DNA from: CAZTVF01 sp964616985
Lineage (GTDB): Bacteria; Planctomycetota; Phycisphaerae; SM23-33
Assembly (NCBI GenBank): GCA_964616985.1
Contig: CAZTVF010000004.1
Coordinates: 15,414 to 79,413 of the forward strand
DNA length: 64,000 nucleotides
Direction of reading: 5' to 3'
Below are positions 36,972 to 45,927 of the stretch, piece after piece (the stretch's first letter is position 1; every line of letters begins with the position of its first letter). Both the position numbers and the translations under genes were made by a program. The notes beneath the pieces are model-generated. The model ran no database searches and was not told the origin of the DNA. It saw nothing but the letters and a program-made list of their open reading frames with translations.

Positions 36972-38759
36972 ATGCTGAGAGAACTGCACATCTCGAACCT
37001 GGCGATCATCGAGAAAGTGGACATCGAACTGGCCGCCGGACTGAACGTGTTCACCGGCCAGACCGGCGCGGGCAAGAGCCTGATCCTGGGCGCGCTGGAA
37101 CTGCTGCTGGGCCTGCGGGGCGGCGGCGAGGAGGCGGCGACGTTCGTCCGCCCCGGCAGCGCCGAGGCCCGCGTCAGCGGCCTGTTCGAGGTCAGCCCGC
37201 GGACGGCCCAGCGGGTGGGAGAGATCGTCGACCAGCCGCTCTCGCCGGGCGAGCCGATCCTCATCACCCGCCGCGTCTCAGCCGCCGGCCGATCCAGCGT
37301 GAGCGTCAACGGCTCACCCGTGACGGCGGCGATGCTGCGCGAGGCGGGCCAGCTGCTGGTGGACATTCACGGCCAGCACGACCAGCAGTTCCTCCTCAAG
37401 CCCGCCAACCAGATGCAGATCCTGGACGCCTTTGCCGATGCCGGCGACGCCCGCGAGCGTTTTGCCGACATCCTTCGCCAGCTGCGCCAGCGCCAGCAGC
37501 GCCTCGCCGACCTGCGCGAGTCCGAATCGCGCCGCCTGTCCGAGTTGGACCTCTACCGCTTCCAGATCGATGAGATCGACAAGGCCGAGCTGCAGGCGGG
37601 CGAATATGAAACCATCAAGGCGCGGTACAGCGTTCTGAAGAACGCCGCGCAGCTCAAGGCCCAGTCGTCGCAGGTGCTGGAGGGCTTGTCCGAGGGCGAG
37701 GACACGCTGCTGGATCGCGTGGCGACGCTGCAGCGCGGCGTGCAGGAACTGCTGCGGATGGACGCGACGCTGGCGGGCCTGTCGGGGCAGTTTGAGCAGG
37801 CGGCCGAGACGCTGCACGACGCGGCGCGCGACCTGTCGCGATATCAGGACGCGCTGGACATCGACCCGTCGGAACTTGCCGCGGTGGAAGAGCGACTCGA
37901 CGTGCTCAACCGCGTGATCCACAAGTACGCCAGGACCGCCCCCGCCGGAAGCGATGCGGTCGATGCGGTGCTCGCCTATCGCCGCACCATCGGCCTGAAG
38001 GTCGAGGCGCTGGAGGCCGACGCGCAGGCCCTGGGCGATCTCGACCGGCAGATCGCGACCTCGCTGGCGGAGCTCGCCGCCGCGGGCGAACTGCTCACGC
38101 GTCTGCGCCGCTCCGCCGGCCGCAGGCTCAAGTCGCTCGTCGAGAGCCAGTTCCGCGACCTGGAGATGCATGAGGCCACGTTCGAGGTGCACCTGCAGAC
38201 CCGCGGCCCCAACGACCCCGCCATCGATTTGTCGGGCCTGGACGAGATGGACTTCATGGTCCGCACCAACCCCGGACAGGAACTGCTGCCGCTGCGGAAG
38301 ATCGCCTCCGGCGGCGAGATGTCCCGCATCATGCTCGCGCTGAAGACGATCCTGGCCGACAAGGACCAGGTCAGCGTGCTGGTGTTCGACGAGATCGACG
38401 CGAACATCGGCGACCGCCTCGGCGCGACGATCGGCCGCAAGATGCGGGCCCTGGCCAATGGCGAACGCGTGGGAAAGAAGCCCGCCGCCCCCGCCGCCCC
38501 CGCGGCCCAGCCGCACCAGATCATCTGCATCACCCACCTGTCACAGATCGCCGCGTGCGGCGACCACCACCTGCAGATCTCCAAGGAAGTCGTCACCCGC
38601 GGCGGCCAGCGGCAGACCCTCGCCGCGGTCCGCGTGCTGGAGGGAGAAGACCGCGTTTCCGAGCTTGCGGCCATGATGGCCGGGGCCAACGCCACGGCCG
38701 CCACGCTCACCCACGCGCGAACATTGCTCACTCGCCCCGCCCGCAGCTTGGCGAGTTGA
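36972..38759 (+). CDS. recN: DNA repair ATPase RecN
   Basis: 595 residues; AGGAG precedes the ATG. SMC-like: Walker A GQTGAGKS, ABC signature LRKIASGGEMSRIMLALK, Walker B VLVFDEIDANIGDR, and the C-terminal ITHLSQIAACGDHHLQISK. The central portion is a short coiled coil. It is slightly longer than the usual ~555 residues because of an Ala/Pro-rich insertion (KKPAAPAAPAAQPHQ) between Walker B and the H-loop. It acts in recombinational double-strand break repair. No SOS box was identified. Confidence 0.97.
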   Translation: MLRELHISNLAIIEKVDIELAAGLNVFTGQTGAGKSLILGALELLLGLRGGGEEAATFVRPGSAEARVSGLFEVSPRTAQRVGEIVDQPLSPGEPILITRRVSAAGRSSVSVNGSPVTAAMLREAGQLLVDIHGQHDQQFLLKPANQMQILDAFADAGDARERFADILRQLRQRQQRLADLRESESRRLSELDLYRFQIDEIDKAELQAGEYETIKARYSVLKNAAQLKAQSSQVLEGLSEGEDTLLDRVATLQRGVQELLRMDATLAGLSGQFEQAAETLHDAARDLSRYQDALDIDPSELAAVEERLDVLNRVIHKYARTAPAGSDAVDAVLAYRRTIGLKVEALEADAQALGDLDRQIATSLAELAAAGELLTRLRRSAGRRLKSLVESQFRDLEMHEATFEVHLQTRGPNDPAIDLSGLDEMDFMVRTNPGQELLPLRKIASGGEMSRIMLALKTILADKDQVSVLVFDEIDANIGDRLGATIGRKMRALANGERVGKKPAAPAAPAAQPHQIICITHLSQIAACGDHHLQISKEVVTRGGQRQTLAAVRVLEGEDRVSELAAMMAGANATAATLTHARTLLTRPARSLAS

Positions 38760-38768
38760 TGCGGAGCA

Positions 38769-39263
38769 TTACTCCTTCGCCTCCCGCAGTTCGCGGTTTA
38801 GGATGGTGACGTGGTTCATTTCCTCGCGAAGGATGGCATCGACGCGCTCGCGGCCGCTGGCCTGCGAGACGAAGTCCCTCATGCCGACATAAAAGACGAT
38901 GGATTCCTTCTCCAGGGCGATGGCCGTCTGGAGGATGCCGCGGTAGGTGGGATTGGGGCCGATTCGCTCCACCGGGTCCTGCGGCGGGCCGAACACCTGC
39001 GCGTCGGCCAGCGATTGAAGGTAGAGGGCGGCCTCGCCGCTGGGGTCGAAAATATCGGCGTCCTTCTGTTCCTTGGCGAGCGTCTGCCGCATCTCGGCGA
39101 AGATTCGCTCGTGCACCTGCTCCCAGCGAGCGAGGTCGAGCAGGACCTCCTGGCTCTTGCCATGGGCGATCCGCCCCGCCGCCACCTGGTAGAACCTCGC
39201 CCCGTTGGTCTCGATGCCCTGGGCGATGGCAAGAATCTCATCCGCGCTGAAACGAATGGCCAT
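38769..39263 (-). CDS. Ferritin-like (rubrerythrin-type) diiron protein
   Basis: 164 residues from the ATG at 39263 (AAAGGAC upstream). Four-helix bundle with carboxylate/His pattern: IETNGARFYQVAA, LARWEQVHERIFAEM, IALEKESIVFYVGM and LREEMNHVTILNREL, i.e. two E..ExxH-type pairs. There is no C-terminal rubredoxin domain, so it is an erythrin or ferritin-like domain protein rather than full rubrerythrin. A peroxide-detoxifying or iron-sensing role fits an anaerobe. Convergent with recN. Confidence 0.9.
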   Translation of the reverse strand: MAIRFSADEILAIAQGIETNGARFYQVAAGRIAHGKSQEVLLDLARWEQVHERIFAEMRQTLAKEQKDADIFDPSGEAALYLQSLADAQVFGPPQDPVERIGPNPTYRGILQTAIALEKESIVFYVGMRDFVSQASGRERVDAILREEMNHVTILNRELREAKE

Positions 39264-39641
39264 GGTCTGTCGTCCTTTATATAGAACCGCATGAATTATA
39301 ACCCCCGACCCCGCGCGATCCGAAGGCATTCCATGAGACATCAATCAGCGGGGTCATCAGTCGACGGGTGGCGGCCTTTCTGCCTCCGGCAGGCAAGCCC
39401 TGGCCGTCCCCTTCAGTCACAGCCAACGAGCACCAGATCACGAGCAGTCGGTCGCTACTGTACCGAGCACTGTTTCGATTGGCTCTGCTACTGCGTCCCG
39501 TAGGGACGACTGAACGGCTTCAATCGTCCCTACGGGACTCCAATGCACCGGACGCCTCTGTGACCAAGCACTGAAGTGCTAGGCTGTCTTCTGTGCGGTC
39601 CCTACGGGACCCAGAGGGCAGCATCAGCGCGTTCCCCTGCA
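39264..39641. other. 378 bp spacer with family C repeat
   Basis: No gene is seen. It contains the small palindrome TGCCTCCGGCAGGCA (39381-39395) and the 117 bp family C element described separately. The rest has no recognisable features. Confidence 0.6.
39495..39611. repeat. Family C element (117 bp, three 13-bp palindromes)
   Basis: Three copies of the palindrome GTCCC(G/T)(T/A)(A/C)GGGAC at 39495-39507, 39526-39538 and 39599-39611. The segment between the second and third palindromes includes CACTGAAGTG. A full inverted copy is at 54552-54663. The sequences flanking this copy on both sides (39475-39494 and 39612 on) reappear around a single palindrome at 59119-59170. Confidence 0.85.
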
Positions 39642-40328
39642 TCAGAACGGCACGCCCAGTGCCTGGCAGAGGAACCGCATGAAGGGCGCGGTGGCGGCGA
39701 AGCTGTCGGCGACGCGGGCGACGAGATCGCGGCGGTACAGTTCGTCGGTGCCCATGTCGCGCAGCCCCAGCCACTCCTTGCGCTTGATGTCCACAATGAG
39801 CGGGTGGTCCGGGTCGTAGCCCCGCGGCGGCCGCTGGAGCGAGTCGCCCACGATCTGCCATTTCGCGCGAAAGGCCTTGTCGTCGCGGGCGGCCAGCCAT
39901 TCGTCGCCCGATTTGGCAATCGCCTGGCGAACGCGTTCCATCGTGGGCCCATCCGGGCGCCAGATGCCCGCCCCCAGCCAGAATTCGCCCGGCTCGATGT
40001 GGATCCAGAAGCCCGGCGCGTGCGCGTCCTCGCCGCGCTCGTGGCGAAACTGAATGCCCACGTTCGTCTTGTACGGCAGCTTGCTGGGCGAGAAACGCGT
40101 GTCGCGGTAAGGCCGCATCATCGACCCCCCCACCTTGGAGTCGCTCACGAAGATGTGTTGCGAGATCTCTTCGATCTTCGGGGCGATCGCGCGGATGAAC
40201 GCCAGGACCGGCTCGCGCACCTCGGCCTCGTATCGCGTGCGGTTGCGTTCGAACCACGCGCGATCGTTGTGCCTCTTGAGCTGCCCCAGGAAGCGTACCA
40301 GCGACTCGTCAAACCCGGCGAATTTCAT
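39642..40328 (-). CDS. DUF2461 family protein
   Basis: 228 residues from the ATG at 40328 (GGAG at good spacing; ATG 40340 possible). Clear family pattern: FLGQLKRHNDRAWFERNRTRY, GSMMRPYRDTRFSPSKLPYKT, GFWIHIEPGEFWLGAGIWRP, and the C-terminal RDLVARVADSFAATAPFMRF. The family (TIGR02453) is widespread and uncharacterised. It lies between a repeat-rich spacer and the DUF6785 gene. Confidence 0.93.
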   Translation of the reverse strand: MKFAGFDESLVRFLGQLKRHNDRAWFERNRTRYEAEVREPVLAFIRAIAPKIEEISQHIFVSDSKVGGSMMRPYRDTRFSPSKLPYKTNVGIQFRHERGEDAHAPGFWIHIEPGEFWLGAGIWRPDGPTMERVRQAIAKSGDEWLAARDDKAFRAKWQIVGDSLQRPPRGYDPDHPLIVDIKRKEWLGLRDMGTDELYRRDLVARVADSFAATAPFMRFLCQALGVPF

Positions 40329-40380
40329 CGCAGTCTCCATACGTCACTCTAGCGTCCCGCCGCCGGCGCGAGATGGCTCG

Positions 40381-42420
40381 TCAGGGCCCGATGCGGAGCG
40401 GGCGGCCCTGGGGGCCTTGGAGGGCGAAGGACGAAAGGTTGATGGCCATCAGCGCGAAGCCCGCCAGCAGTTCGCCCGCGACGGCGCCGATCATGAGCGG
40501 CTTGAGACGTTCGTACCCGGCCGCCCCGCCCAGGCGGATGGCCAGGCTGCGGATGGCCCAGCCGACGAGGAAGGAAAAGCTCATGTGCCCGAAGGGCCAC
40601 TCGCCCCAGCCCAGGAAGATGATGGGGTGGATCGGCCACCAGGTTACGCGGAACCGCAGCACGCTGCAGGTCAGCACCAAGGCCAGCCCCACGCCGGCGG
40701 CGACGAGAAACGTGCCGCTGGGCCGGGCCGCCGCCAGCCGCTCCAGCGGGCCCATCGCCTGCACCTGCGCCAGTTCGCCCGTGTTGCTCAAGGCGACGCT
40801 CGACCGCAGGCCCGCCTCCAGCGGGCGCTTGGCCACCTCGCGCGACCAGGGGTCCTCGGTCAGCCCGCGGTCGTAGTTGGCCCACATCACCACCGGCACA
40901 GCCACGGCCAAGGCCAGCAGGAACATCACGCCCGTCCATGCCGCCAGGCGCGGCGGGCGCACGCCTGCCTGCTCGCCCAGGCGCAGGCCGTTGACCACGA
41001 ACGGCATCAGGGCCTCGGCGGGGTTGACCGCGAGCATGCTCACGATCAGCCCGCCCAGGATGATCGGCCCGGGCCCCAGCGTATCGCGGCCGTAGAGGCC
41101 GATGACCACGGCGGTGGGCAGCCAGCCGGCAAAGACCCAGAAGGCGCCCGCCTCGGCCACCATGCGCGAGACGACCACGAACAGCAGCACCAGCAGCAGC
41201 ACCGACAGCACCGCCACCGGCCACTCCAGCCCCAGCGTCACCATCGCCGTGGTCAACGCCGCCAGCAGCACCAGGGCCAGCCTGGCCGCCCAGACGGCGT
41301 ATGCCGGCACGCTGGTGGCGTTGCGGCGGCCGCCGAGGCCCACGAGGCGGACGAGCACCTCGCTGTAATACCGCCGGCCGGTGTACAGGATCACCAGCCC
41401 CACGCCCAGGTACGCGCCGAAATACTGCCAGCCGCGGATGCGGCCCTCGATGAAGTCGTAGCTGATCTCGCCGCCGGCCCCCAGGTACGCCATGCCCACC
41501 AGGATGTACAGCCAGTGCGAGATGCCCAGGCTGAAGCTGACGTCGGGGGGCACGAAGTACGCGACGCCGATGATGCAGAAGTACATCGTGGGCAGGATCA
41601 GGATCCACCAGCAGTGCGAGAGCATCGCCGCCTCGGGCAAGAGGCGCGGGCTCATGGCCCGCAGGTTGAACTGCAGCGGGATCTCCGGCAGGAACGAGTA
41701 CCGCGTCGCGAAGGCGTTGAGGAGGTGGATCGTCAGCACCGCGATCAGCCCTGCCCAGAAGAGACGGCGGCCGAGGATCCGCCCGCGCCCGGTGGCGGGG
41801 TCGGCGGCCATCACCTCCAGGGCGATGGCGGCCAGCGGGTACTTGAGGCCCTCGTGCACGGACCACTGGCGGTGAAGGACGACGGCCAGGCACACCAGCG
41901 CCCCGCCCAGCAGGACGATCAATCCCAGCCAGTTCGTCAGCGAATTCGCCCACGCGTCCCACGGCAGGGCCGACAGCGCGGTGGGCTTTCCCGGCCCGCC
42001 CAGCCCGCCCACCAGCGGGTCGATGACGCGGCGCGAGTCCTGCAGATCGGGCGTGAGCCCCGGCGGGATGTACTGCAGCAGGTCGTGCTCGTGCATGGGC
42101 GGCTGGGTGCGGTCGTAGATGGCGGGCATGGCCTGGATGACGGCGAAGTACCGCATGCCGCTGAGGCCCGGCACGCTGCAGGCGGCCAAGGCGATCGCCA
42201 TCGCCGTGGCCAGTTCGGCCGGACGCATCACCCACGACCGCCGCAGCCGCCGCAACAGGGGGTTGACGCCCAGGCAGACCAGGATCAGCAGCCCGTAGAC
42301 GCTGGTGGGAAAGTAGTTACCCACCAGCGTGCCCAGGGCCAGCGTCGTGTTGACGATGTAGCCGAAGGCCGCGATGCACAGCCCGATCAGCAGTCCGCAG
42401 ATGATGGCTCGAACGGTCAT
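40381..42420 (-). CDS. Polytopic membrane protein, DUF6785/DUF6784 type
   Basis: 679 residues with about 14 hydrophobic helices, from the ATG at 42420. Recognisable family segments: GNYFPTSVYGLLILVCLGVN, RQWSVHEGLKYPLAAIALEV, FVPPDVSFSLGISHWLYILV and MVAEAGAFWVFAGWLP, plus the C-terminal FLGWGEWPFGHMSFSFLVGW. These proteins are frequent in planctomycetes and verrucomicrobia and look like oligopeptide-transporter-related carriers; the substrate is unknown. The longer upstream reading frame lacks family character. Confidence 0.85.
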   Translation of the reverse strand: MTVRAIICGLLIGLCIAAFGYIVNTTLALGTLVGNYFPTSVYGLLILVCLGVNPLLRRLRRSWVMRPAELATAMAIALAACSVPGLSGMRYFAVIQAMPAIYDRTQPPMHEHDLLQYIPPGLTPDLQDSRRVIDPLVGGLGGPGKPTALSALPWDAWANSLTNWLGLIVLLGGALVCLAVVLHRQWSVHEGLKYPLAAIALEVMAADPATGRGRILGRRLFWAGLIAVLTIHLLNAFATRYSFLPEIPLQFNLRAMSPRLLPEAAMLSHCWWILILPTMYFCIIGVAYFVPPDVSFSLGISHWLYILVGMAYLGAGGEISYDFIEGRIRGWQYFGAYLGVGLVILYTGRRYYSEVLVRLVGLGGRRNATSVPAYAVWAARLALVLLAALTTAMVTLGLEWPVAVLSVLLLVLLFVVVSRMVAEAGAFWVFAGWLPTAVVIGLYGRDTLGPGPIILGGLIVSMLAVNPAEALMPFVVNGLRLGEQAGVRPPRLAAWTGVMFLLALAVAVPVVMWANYDRGLTEDPWSREVAKRPLEAGLRSSVALSNTGELAQVQAMGPLERLAAARPSGTFLVAAGVGLALVLTCSVLRFRVTWWPIHPIIFLGWGEWPFGHMSFSFLVGWAIRSLAIRLGGAAGYERLKPLMIGAVAGELLAGFALMAINLSSFALQGPQGRPLRIGP

Positions 42421-42554
42421 GCCCGCTCCCGCCGGCGCCGAACGCCGAACTTGAGGGTAACGTCCGGGGCGTCTGAGCGGAAGCCAATCCGCAGGCGTTT
42501 GGACGAAACGCATCGCTCGGCGGCCGTCAGCGTGACTGTGCGTCCAACCGCGGA

Positions 42555-42574
42555 AATCGGTACTTCTACCGATT
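42555..42574. promoter_or_regulatory. 8-bp perfect hairpin upstream of sRNA promoter
   Basis: AATCGGTA, loop CTTC, TACCGATT. It is ~20 bp upstream of the -35 of the plus-strand promoter at 42595-42622 and ~135 bp upstream of the minus-strand DUF6785 start. A dyad of this kind could be a regulator binding site for either transcript; it could equally be an RNA hairpin in the DUF6785 leader. Confidence 0.4.
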
Positions 42575-42594
42575 GAAGTTTCCCCGAATGATAA

Positions 42595-42622
42595 TTGTAT
42601 AGGGATACGTCTATGGTATAAT
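42595..42622 (+). promoter_or_regulatory. Sigma-70-like promoter with extended -10
   Basis: -35 TTGTAT (42595-42600), 16 bp spacer, extended -10 TGG-TATAAT (TATAAT at 42617-42622). The predicted start is near 42629. It is one of the few consensus-quality promoters visible in the window and points into the two-hairpin RNA, not into a coding gene. Confidence 0.7.
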
Positions 42623-42628
42623 TCCCCC

Positions 42629-42700
42629 GTCTGTGCGGCCCCCCCCTCCGCATGGACATCCTCAAGCCCACGGCTCCCCCCTCCGTGGGCTTGCTTATTT
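42629..42700 (+). ncRNA. 6C-type small RNA candidate (two C-loop hairpins)
   Basis: Two stem-loops in tandem, each with a nine-base C-rich loop. Hairpin 1: stem 42631-42638 with 42648-42655 (includes GUGCGG/CCGCAU), loop 42639-42647 = CCCCCCCCU. Hairpin 2: stem 42663-42673 with 42683-42693 (CAAGCCCACGG/CCGUGGGCUUG, 11 perfect pairs), loop 42674-42682 = CUCCCCCCU. CUUAUUU follows, a partial U-tract that could end transcription. The layout matches the 6C RNA motif (Rfam 6C family), best known from actinobacteria, whose hallmark is two hairpins with at least six cytosines in each loop. The loops could pair with GGAGG-type ribosome binding sites. The match was made by eye; a covariance-model search would decide. 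Confidence 0.75.
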
Positions 42701-42728
42701 CCCCTGCCGTTTGCTCGATCGCCCCCGG

Positions 42729-44090
42729 CTATGGCGCAGGCTCCTGGGGCGGGGCCTCGTCTTCGGCCGCGGGACAGCCCTCCAGCGCGGCGGCGATCTC
42801 GTTCTCGTACACGCCGCCGCCCAGGCAGGGGTGAAAGATCAGCCCCGTCTCCAGCACGCCATCGGTGTAGCGGGCAAAGGGCTCGCCGACGTCCATGCCC
42901 ATCGCCAAGCGGATCGTCTTGAGTTCGCCGCCCAACCGCTCGCGACGCGCCGCGTCCAGGCAGGCCAGGGCGATGCCGCCGTAGACGCGGCCCAGGCCCC
43001 ACCGCCGCAGCACCGTGCCGGCGAAGGTGTAATCGGACACCTCGCTCCAGTCCGCTTCCAGGGCCACGGGGCGGCCCAGAAGGTCGCTGATTCGCCGCAT
43101 GAACCGCGGCGCGACGCGGTCGCGATACGAATCAAAATCGCACGGCTGGTCGTCGTTTCCCATCAGCCGCTTGCCTTCGAGGGCAGGGTCCATCTGCTCC
43201 GGCAGGCCCGCCAGCACGCCCGGCAGCAGGTTCGTCGTTTCGTCGTAGGTGAAGTAGCCGCTCTCGCTGCCGATATAGATGCGGTAGACCAGGTCGCTGC
43301 CGTCGAGGAAGAAGCCGCGGTTCTCGACATACTCCGTCGGCTCGATCCGCACCGCGTGCAGGCGGCCCGTCAGCGGCACGAACTGGTTGACCCACCCGAA
43401 GACCTCGCCCCAGGAAACGAGCTGCTGCTCCTCGAACCACTGGGCGAGGACGTCCGGCCGGTCGCCGTTCATCTGGGCCAGCAGTTCCTTCATCGCCACA
43501 AGCACGTCCACCGGCGAGCCGATGGCCTTCCAGATGGCGGCGGAGGTGGCGGGCAGCTTGGTCATCTCCAACTGCGGCAGCAGTTCCTCGTCGCCCGGCG
43601 TCAGCGGCACGTCATCCCATCGGGGCGCCTCGCCCGCCGAGCCATCGCCGCCGAAGGCCTCGGTGAGTGCGTCGCCCATGGCCTCGCCGATGCCCTTCAT
43701 CGCGTTGCCGACGGCCTCGGTCATGTCGGTGAGAACCTTGTCCAGTTCGCCGCCGGCGAACATGCGTTCGAGGCTGGCGTTGAGGTCGAGCTTCCACGCC
43801 CCGTCCTCCTGGACGATGATGCAAGGCAGATTCATCATCGGCTCGGCGTCATCGGGCGCGCCCTGGGGCAGGATCTTCACCTGAACCAAGGCCGCCTCGC
43901 CTTCCATGCAGGATTGGCCGAAGACGAACCGCGCCCCCTGCGGCGAGGCGTCGGGGTTGAACTTGCCGCTCTCCAGCGTCGAGCGCGACAGGCAGGCCCG
44001 CATGGCCGCCTCATCCTTGCGTTCGCCGGCATCAAGAAACGCCTGGAGCACTTTCACCGCTTCGGCGGGCACGGCCATGGGCTCGGACAT
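42729..44090 (-). CDS. Conserved hypothetical protein with NTF2-like N-terminal region
   Basis: 453 residues; AAGGAGAA precedes the ATG. Cytosolic (no signal or membrane segment). The first ~120 residues (AEAVKVLQAFLDAGERKDEAAMRACLSR ... CIIVQEDGAWKLDLNASLER) resemble an NTF2/lumazine-binding-like domain as in DUF4878. The remainder (SGYFTYDETTNLLPGVLAGL, VAPRFMRRISDLLGRP, DYTFAGTVLRRWGLGRVYGG) is not recognised. It is convergent with the 6C-like RNA, whose 3' end lies ~30 bp from this gene's stop. Confidence 0.7.
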   Translation of the reverse strand: MSEPMAVPAEAVKVLQAFLDAGERKDEAAMRACLSRSTLESGKFNPDASPQGARFVFGQSCMEGEAALVQVKILPQGAPDDAEPMMNLPCIIVQEDGAWKLDLNASLERMFAGGELDKVLTDMTEAVGNAMKGIGEAMGDALTEAFGGDGSAGEAPRWDDVPLTPGDEELLPQLEMTKLPATSAAIWKAIGSPVDVLVAMKELLAQMNGDRPDVLAQWFEEQQLVSWGEVFGWVNQFVPLTGRLHAVRIEPTEYVENRGFFLDGSDLVYRIYIGSESGYFTYDETTNLLPGVLAGLPEQMDPALEGKRLMGNDDQPCDFDSYRDRVAPRFMRRISDLLGRPVALEADWSEVSDYTFAGTVLRRWGLGRVYGGIALACLDAARRERLGGELKTIRLAMGMDVGEPFARYTDGVLETGLIFHPCLGGGVYENEIAAALEGCPAAEDEAPPQEPAP

Positions 44091-44167
44091 CGGGTTCTCC
44101 TTGCGGAATGGCAGCTGGAATCCGCTCGCGCAGCGCGGGCGAGTGTCCCCGTTCCGGGGACGTTCCG

Positions 44168-45424
44168 TTACTTGAAGATCGTCGCTTCCTGCAGGCCTCG
44201 CTTGGCGGCATCGAGATCGCCGGCGTAGGCGACCGCCTCGCCCAGCGGCCGCTGCTTGAGGATGGCCTCAGTATAAACTCCGGCATTGACCACGTCACCC
44301 CAGAGAATGGCGCAGCGCAGCACGTCGGCCTGGAAGTACAGCGTCCGCAGGCACGGGCGGCCGGCGGAATTGGTCGAGCGATAGGTCATCTTCCGCCACG
44401 CGGGGTCGATCTTCCACAGCGGCCCCAGCGACACGATGCTCATGCCCAGGAGCGAGATGCTGGCCCGCAGCCCGGTGTTCCGCGCGAGCGAATCGGCGCC
44501 CCCGGCCATGTTCGCCCCGGCGACGCGGCCTTGCCGCACCGCCGTCGGCCAGATGGCGCTGGGCATGACTTGGCCGACGAGGGTGTCGGGCGACTCGGTG
44601 ACGTCGCCGGCGGCGTAGATATTCCCGACGTTGGTGTGGCAGCGTTCGTCGATGCGGATGCCGCGGCCGCACACGATGCCGGCCGACTCGGCGATCTCCT
44701 TGTTGGCCCGCACGCCGGCGGCCATCACGACCAAGTCCGCCTCAATGACGATGCCCGACTTGAGCGCCACGGCGCGAACCTTGCCGCGGTCGTCGCGAAC
44801 GATGCGCTCGACACTCTGGCTGCAGTGCAGCTGCACGCCGTGGCCGCGGAGCAACTGGGCGCATAGTTCGCCCGTCTCTTCGTCCAGTTGCAGCGGCAGC
44901 GGATGGGCGGCCAGTTCCACCAGGGCGACGGGCTTGTGGGCCTCTGCGAGGCTGGCGGCGAGTTCGCACCCGACCAGGCCCGCGCCGACGACGGCCACCT
45001 TGCGGGCCCCGGCCACGGCCGTTCGCAGCGCAACCGCGTCGCCCAGGTCGCGAAGGCCCAGGACGCCCTCGCCCTTGAGGCCTTCGATCGGCGGCCAGCC
45101 CGTGCGAGCCCCGGTGGCGATCAGCAGGCGGTCGTACGGCACGCGCTGGCCGCTGTCGAGCACCACCGCGCCGGCGGCCACGTCGATGGCCCTGGCCTCC
45201 TGCGGGGCGAGCATCTCGACGCCCATGCCGGCCGCCCAGTCAGGGGGCAGGAACTGCGCCTGCCGGGGTGTGCGGACGCCGGCGGCGATCCAGTGCAGCT
45301 GGCAGCGCGAGTAGATCGTCTCTTCGCGCGAGACGATGGTGATGGCGGCGGCCGCATCGTGGCGGCGGATTTCGGCGGCGGCGGCGACGCCCGCGGCGCT
45401 GGAACCGATGATGACGTGTCTCAT
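44168..45424 (-). CDS. FAD/NAD(P)H-dependent oxidoreductase linked to CO dehydrogenase
   Basis: 418 residues of the pyridine nucleotide-disulfide oxidoreductase class (NirB/rubredoxin reductase-like). FAD motif HVIIGSSAAGVAAAAEIRR, catalytic-side TIYSRCQLHW, NAD motif VAVVGAGLVGCELAAS, and second FAD contact NIYAAGDVTESP. In many CODH clusters a similar FNOR takes electrons from CooF to NAD(P)+ or the reverse. Its ATG overlaps the cooF-like stop by ATGA (45421-45424). It is the last gene of the operon. Confidence 0.92.
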   Translation of the reverse strand: MRHVIIGSSAAGVAAAAEIRRHDAAAAITIVSREETIYSRCQLHWIAAGVRTPRQAQFLPPDWAAGMGVEMLAPQEARAIDVAAGAVVLDSGQRVPYDRLLIATGARTGWPPIEGLKGEGVLGLRDLGDAVALRTAVAGARKVAVVGAGLVGCELAASLAEAHKPVALVELAAHPLPLQLDEETGELCAQLLRGHGVQLHCSQSVERIVRDDRGKVRAVALKSGIVIEADLVVMAAGVRANKEIAESAGIVCGRGIRIDERCHTNVGNIYAAGDVTESPDTLVGQVMPSAIWPTAVRQGRVAGANMAGGADSLARNTGLRASISLLGMSIVSLGPLWKIDPAWRKMTYRSTNSAGRPCLRTLYFQADVLRCAILWGDVVNAGVYTEAILKQRPLGEAVAYAGDLDAAKRGLQEATIFK

Positions 45425-45927
45425 TGCTCACCTCCCGCCGGGGCCTTGTCGACGACCGAGCCGGCTTCGATGTACACCACCGCGTCCTCGCCCTCGGCGG
45501 CCTTGAGGCAGCCGGTGGGGCAGGCCTTGACGCAGGCCATGCAATCGCGGTCGTGGCACAGGTCGCACTTGAGCATCAGGCGGTCCTCGCCGGTGGAGGG
45601 CCTGGCGTTGCCGTACGGGCAGCTCATCACGCACATATAGCATCCGACGCATACGTCTGTGTCGCAGATCACCAGGCCGTCCTTGCCCTTGGTCAGGGCG
45701 CCGGTCATGCAGGCCTCCACGCAGGCAGGCTCCTTGCAGTGGCGGCAGAACTGGGGAACCAGGTGCCCCAGCGCGTCGCGCTGAATCTTGTTCCGCGGGC
45801 GGGCGGCTGCGTCGACGCCGGCAGCGTAGATCAACATCGCCCCCTGGGGGCTGTGCGCGGCGATGCACGCCATCTCGCAGTTCTTGCACCCGGTGCACCG
45901 ATCCAGATGTACGATCTTGGTCCTCAT
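45421..45927 (-). CDS. cooF: CooF-like four-cluster ferredoxin
   Basis: 168 residues from the ATG at 45927, which overlaps the cooS stop (45924-45927); the longer open frame upstream lies inside cooS. Four 4Fe-4S motifs: CTGCKNCEMAC, CRHCKEPACVEAC, CVGCYMCVMSCPYG and CDLCHDRDCMACVKACPTGC. It is the standard electron carrier between CooS and a partner oxidoreductase, here the FAD protein encoded next. Confidence 0.95.
   Translation of the reverse strand: MRTKIVHLDRCTGCKNCEMACIAAHSPQGAMLIYAAGVDAAARPRNKIQRDALGHLVPQFCRHCKEPACVEACMTGALTKGKDGLVICDTDVCVGCYMCVMSCPYGNARPSTGEDRLMLKCDLCHDRDCMACVKACPTGCLKAAEGEDAVVYIEAGSVVDKAPAGGEQ

Noticed and set aside
39495..39611. Possible CRISPR array from repeated 13-mers
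   Set aside because: The repeats are short perfect palindromes with unequal spacing (31 and 73 bp), the whole unit recurs elsewhere, and no cas genes are present.
42417..42671. 84-codon minus-strand frame ending at the DUF6785 start codon (ATGA)
   Set aside because: Its 5' part runs antisense through the two-hairpin RNA and its promoter, and the translation is Arg-rich without family character. The ATGA overlap is suggestive, so a shorter leader peptide cannot be excluded.
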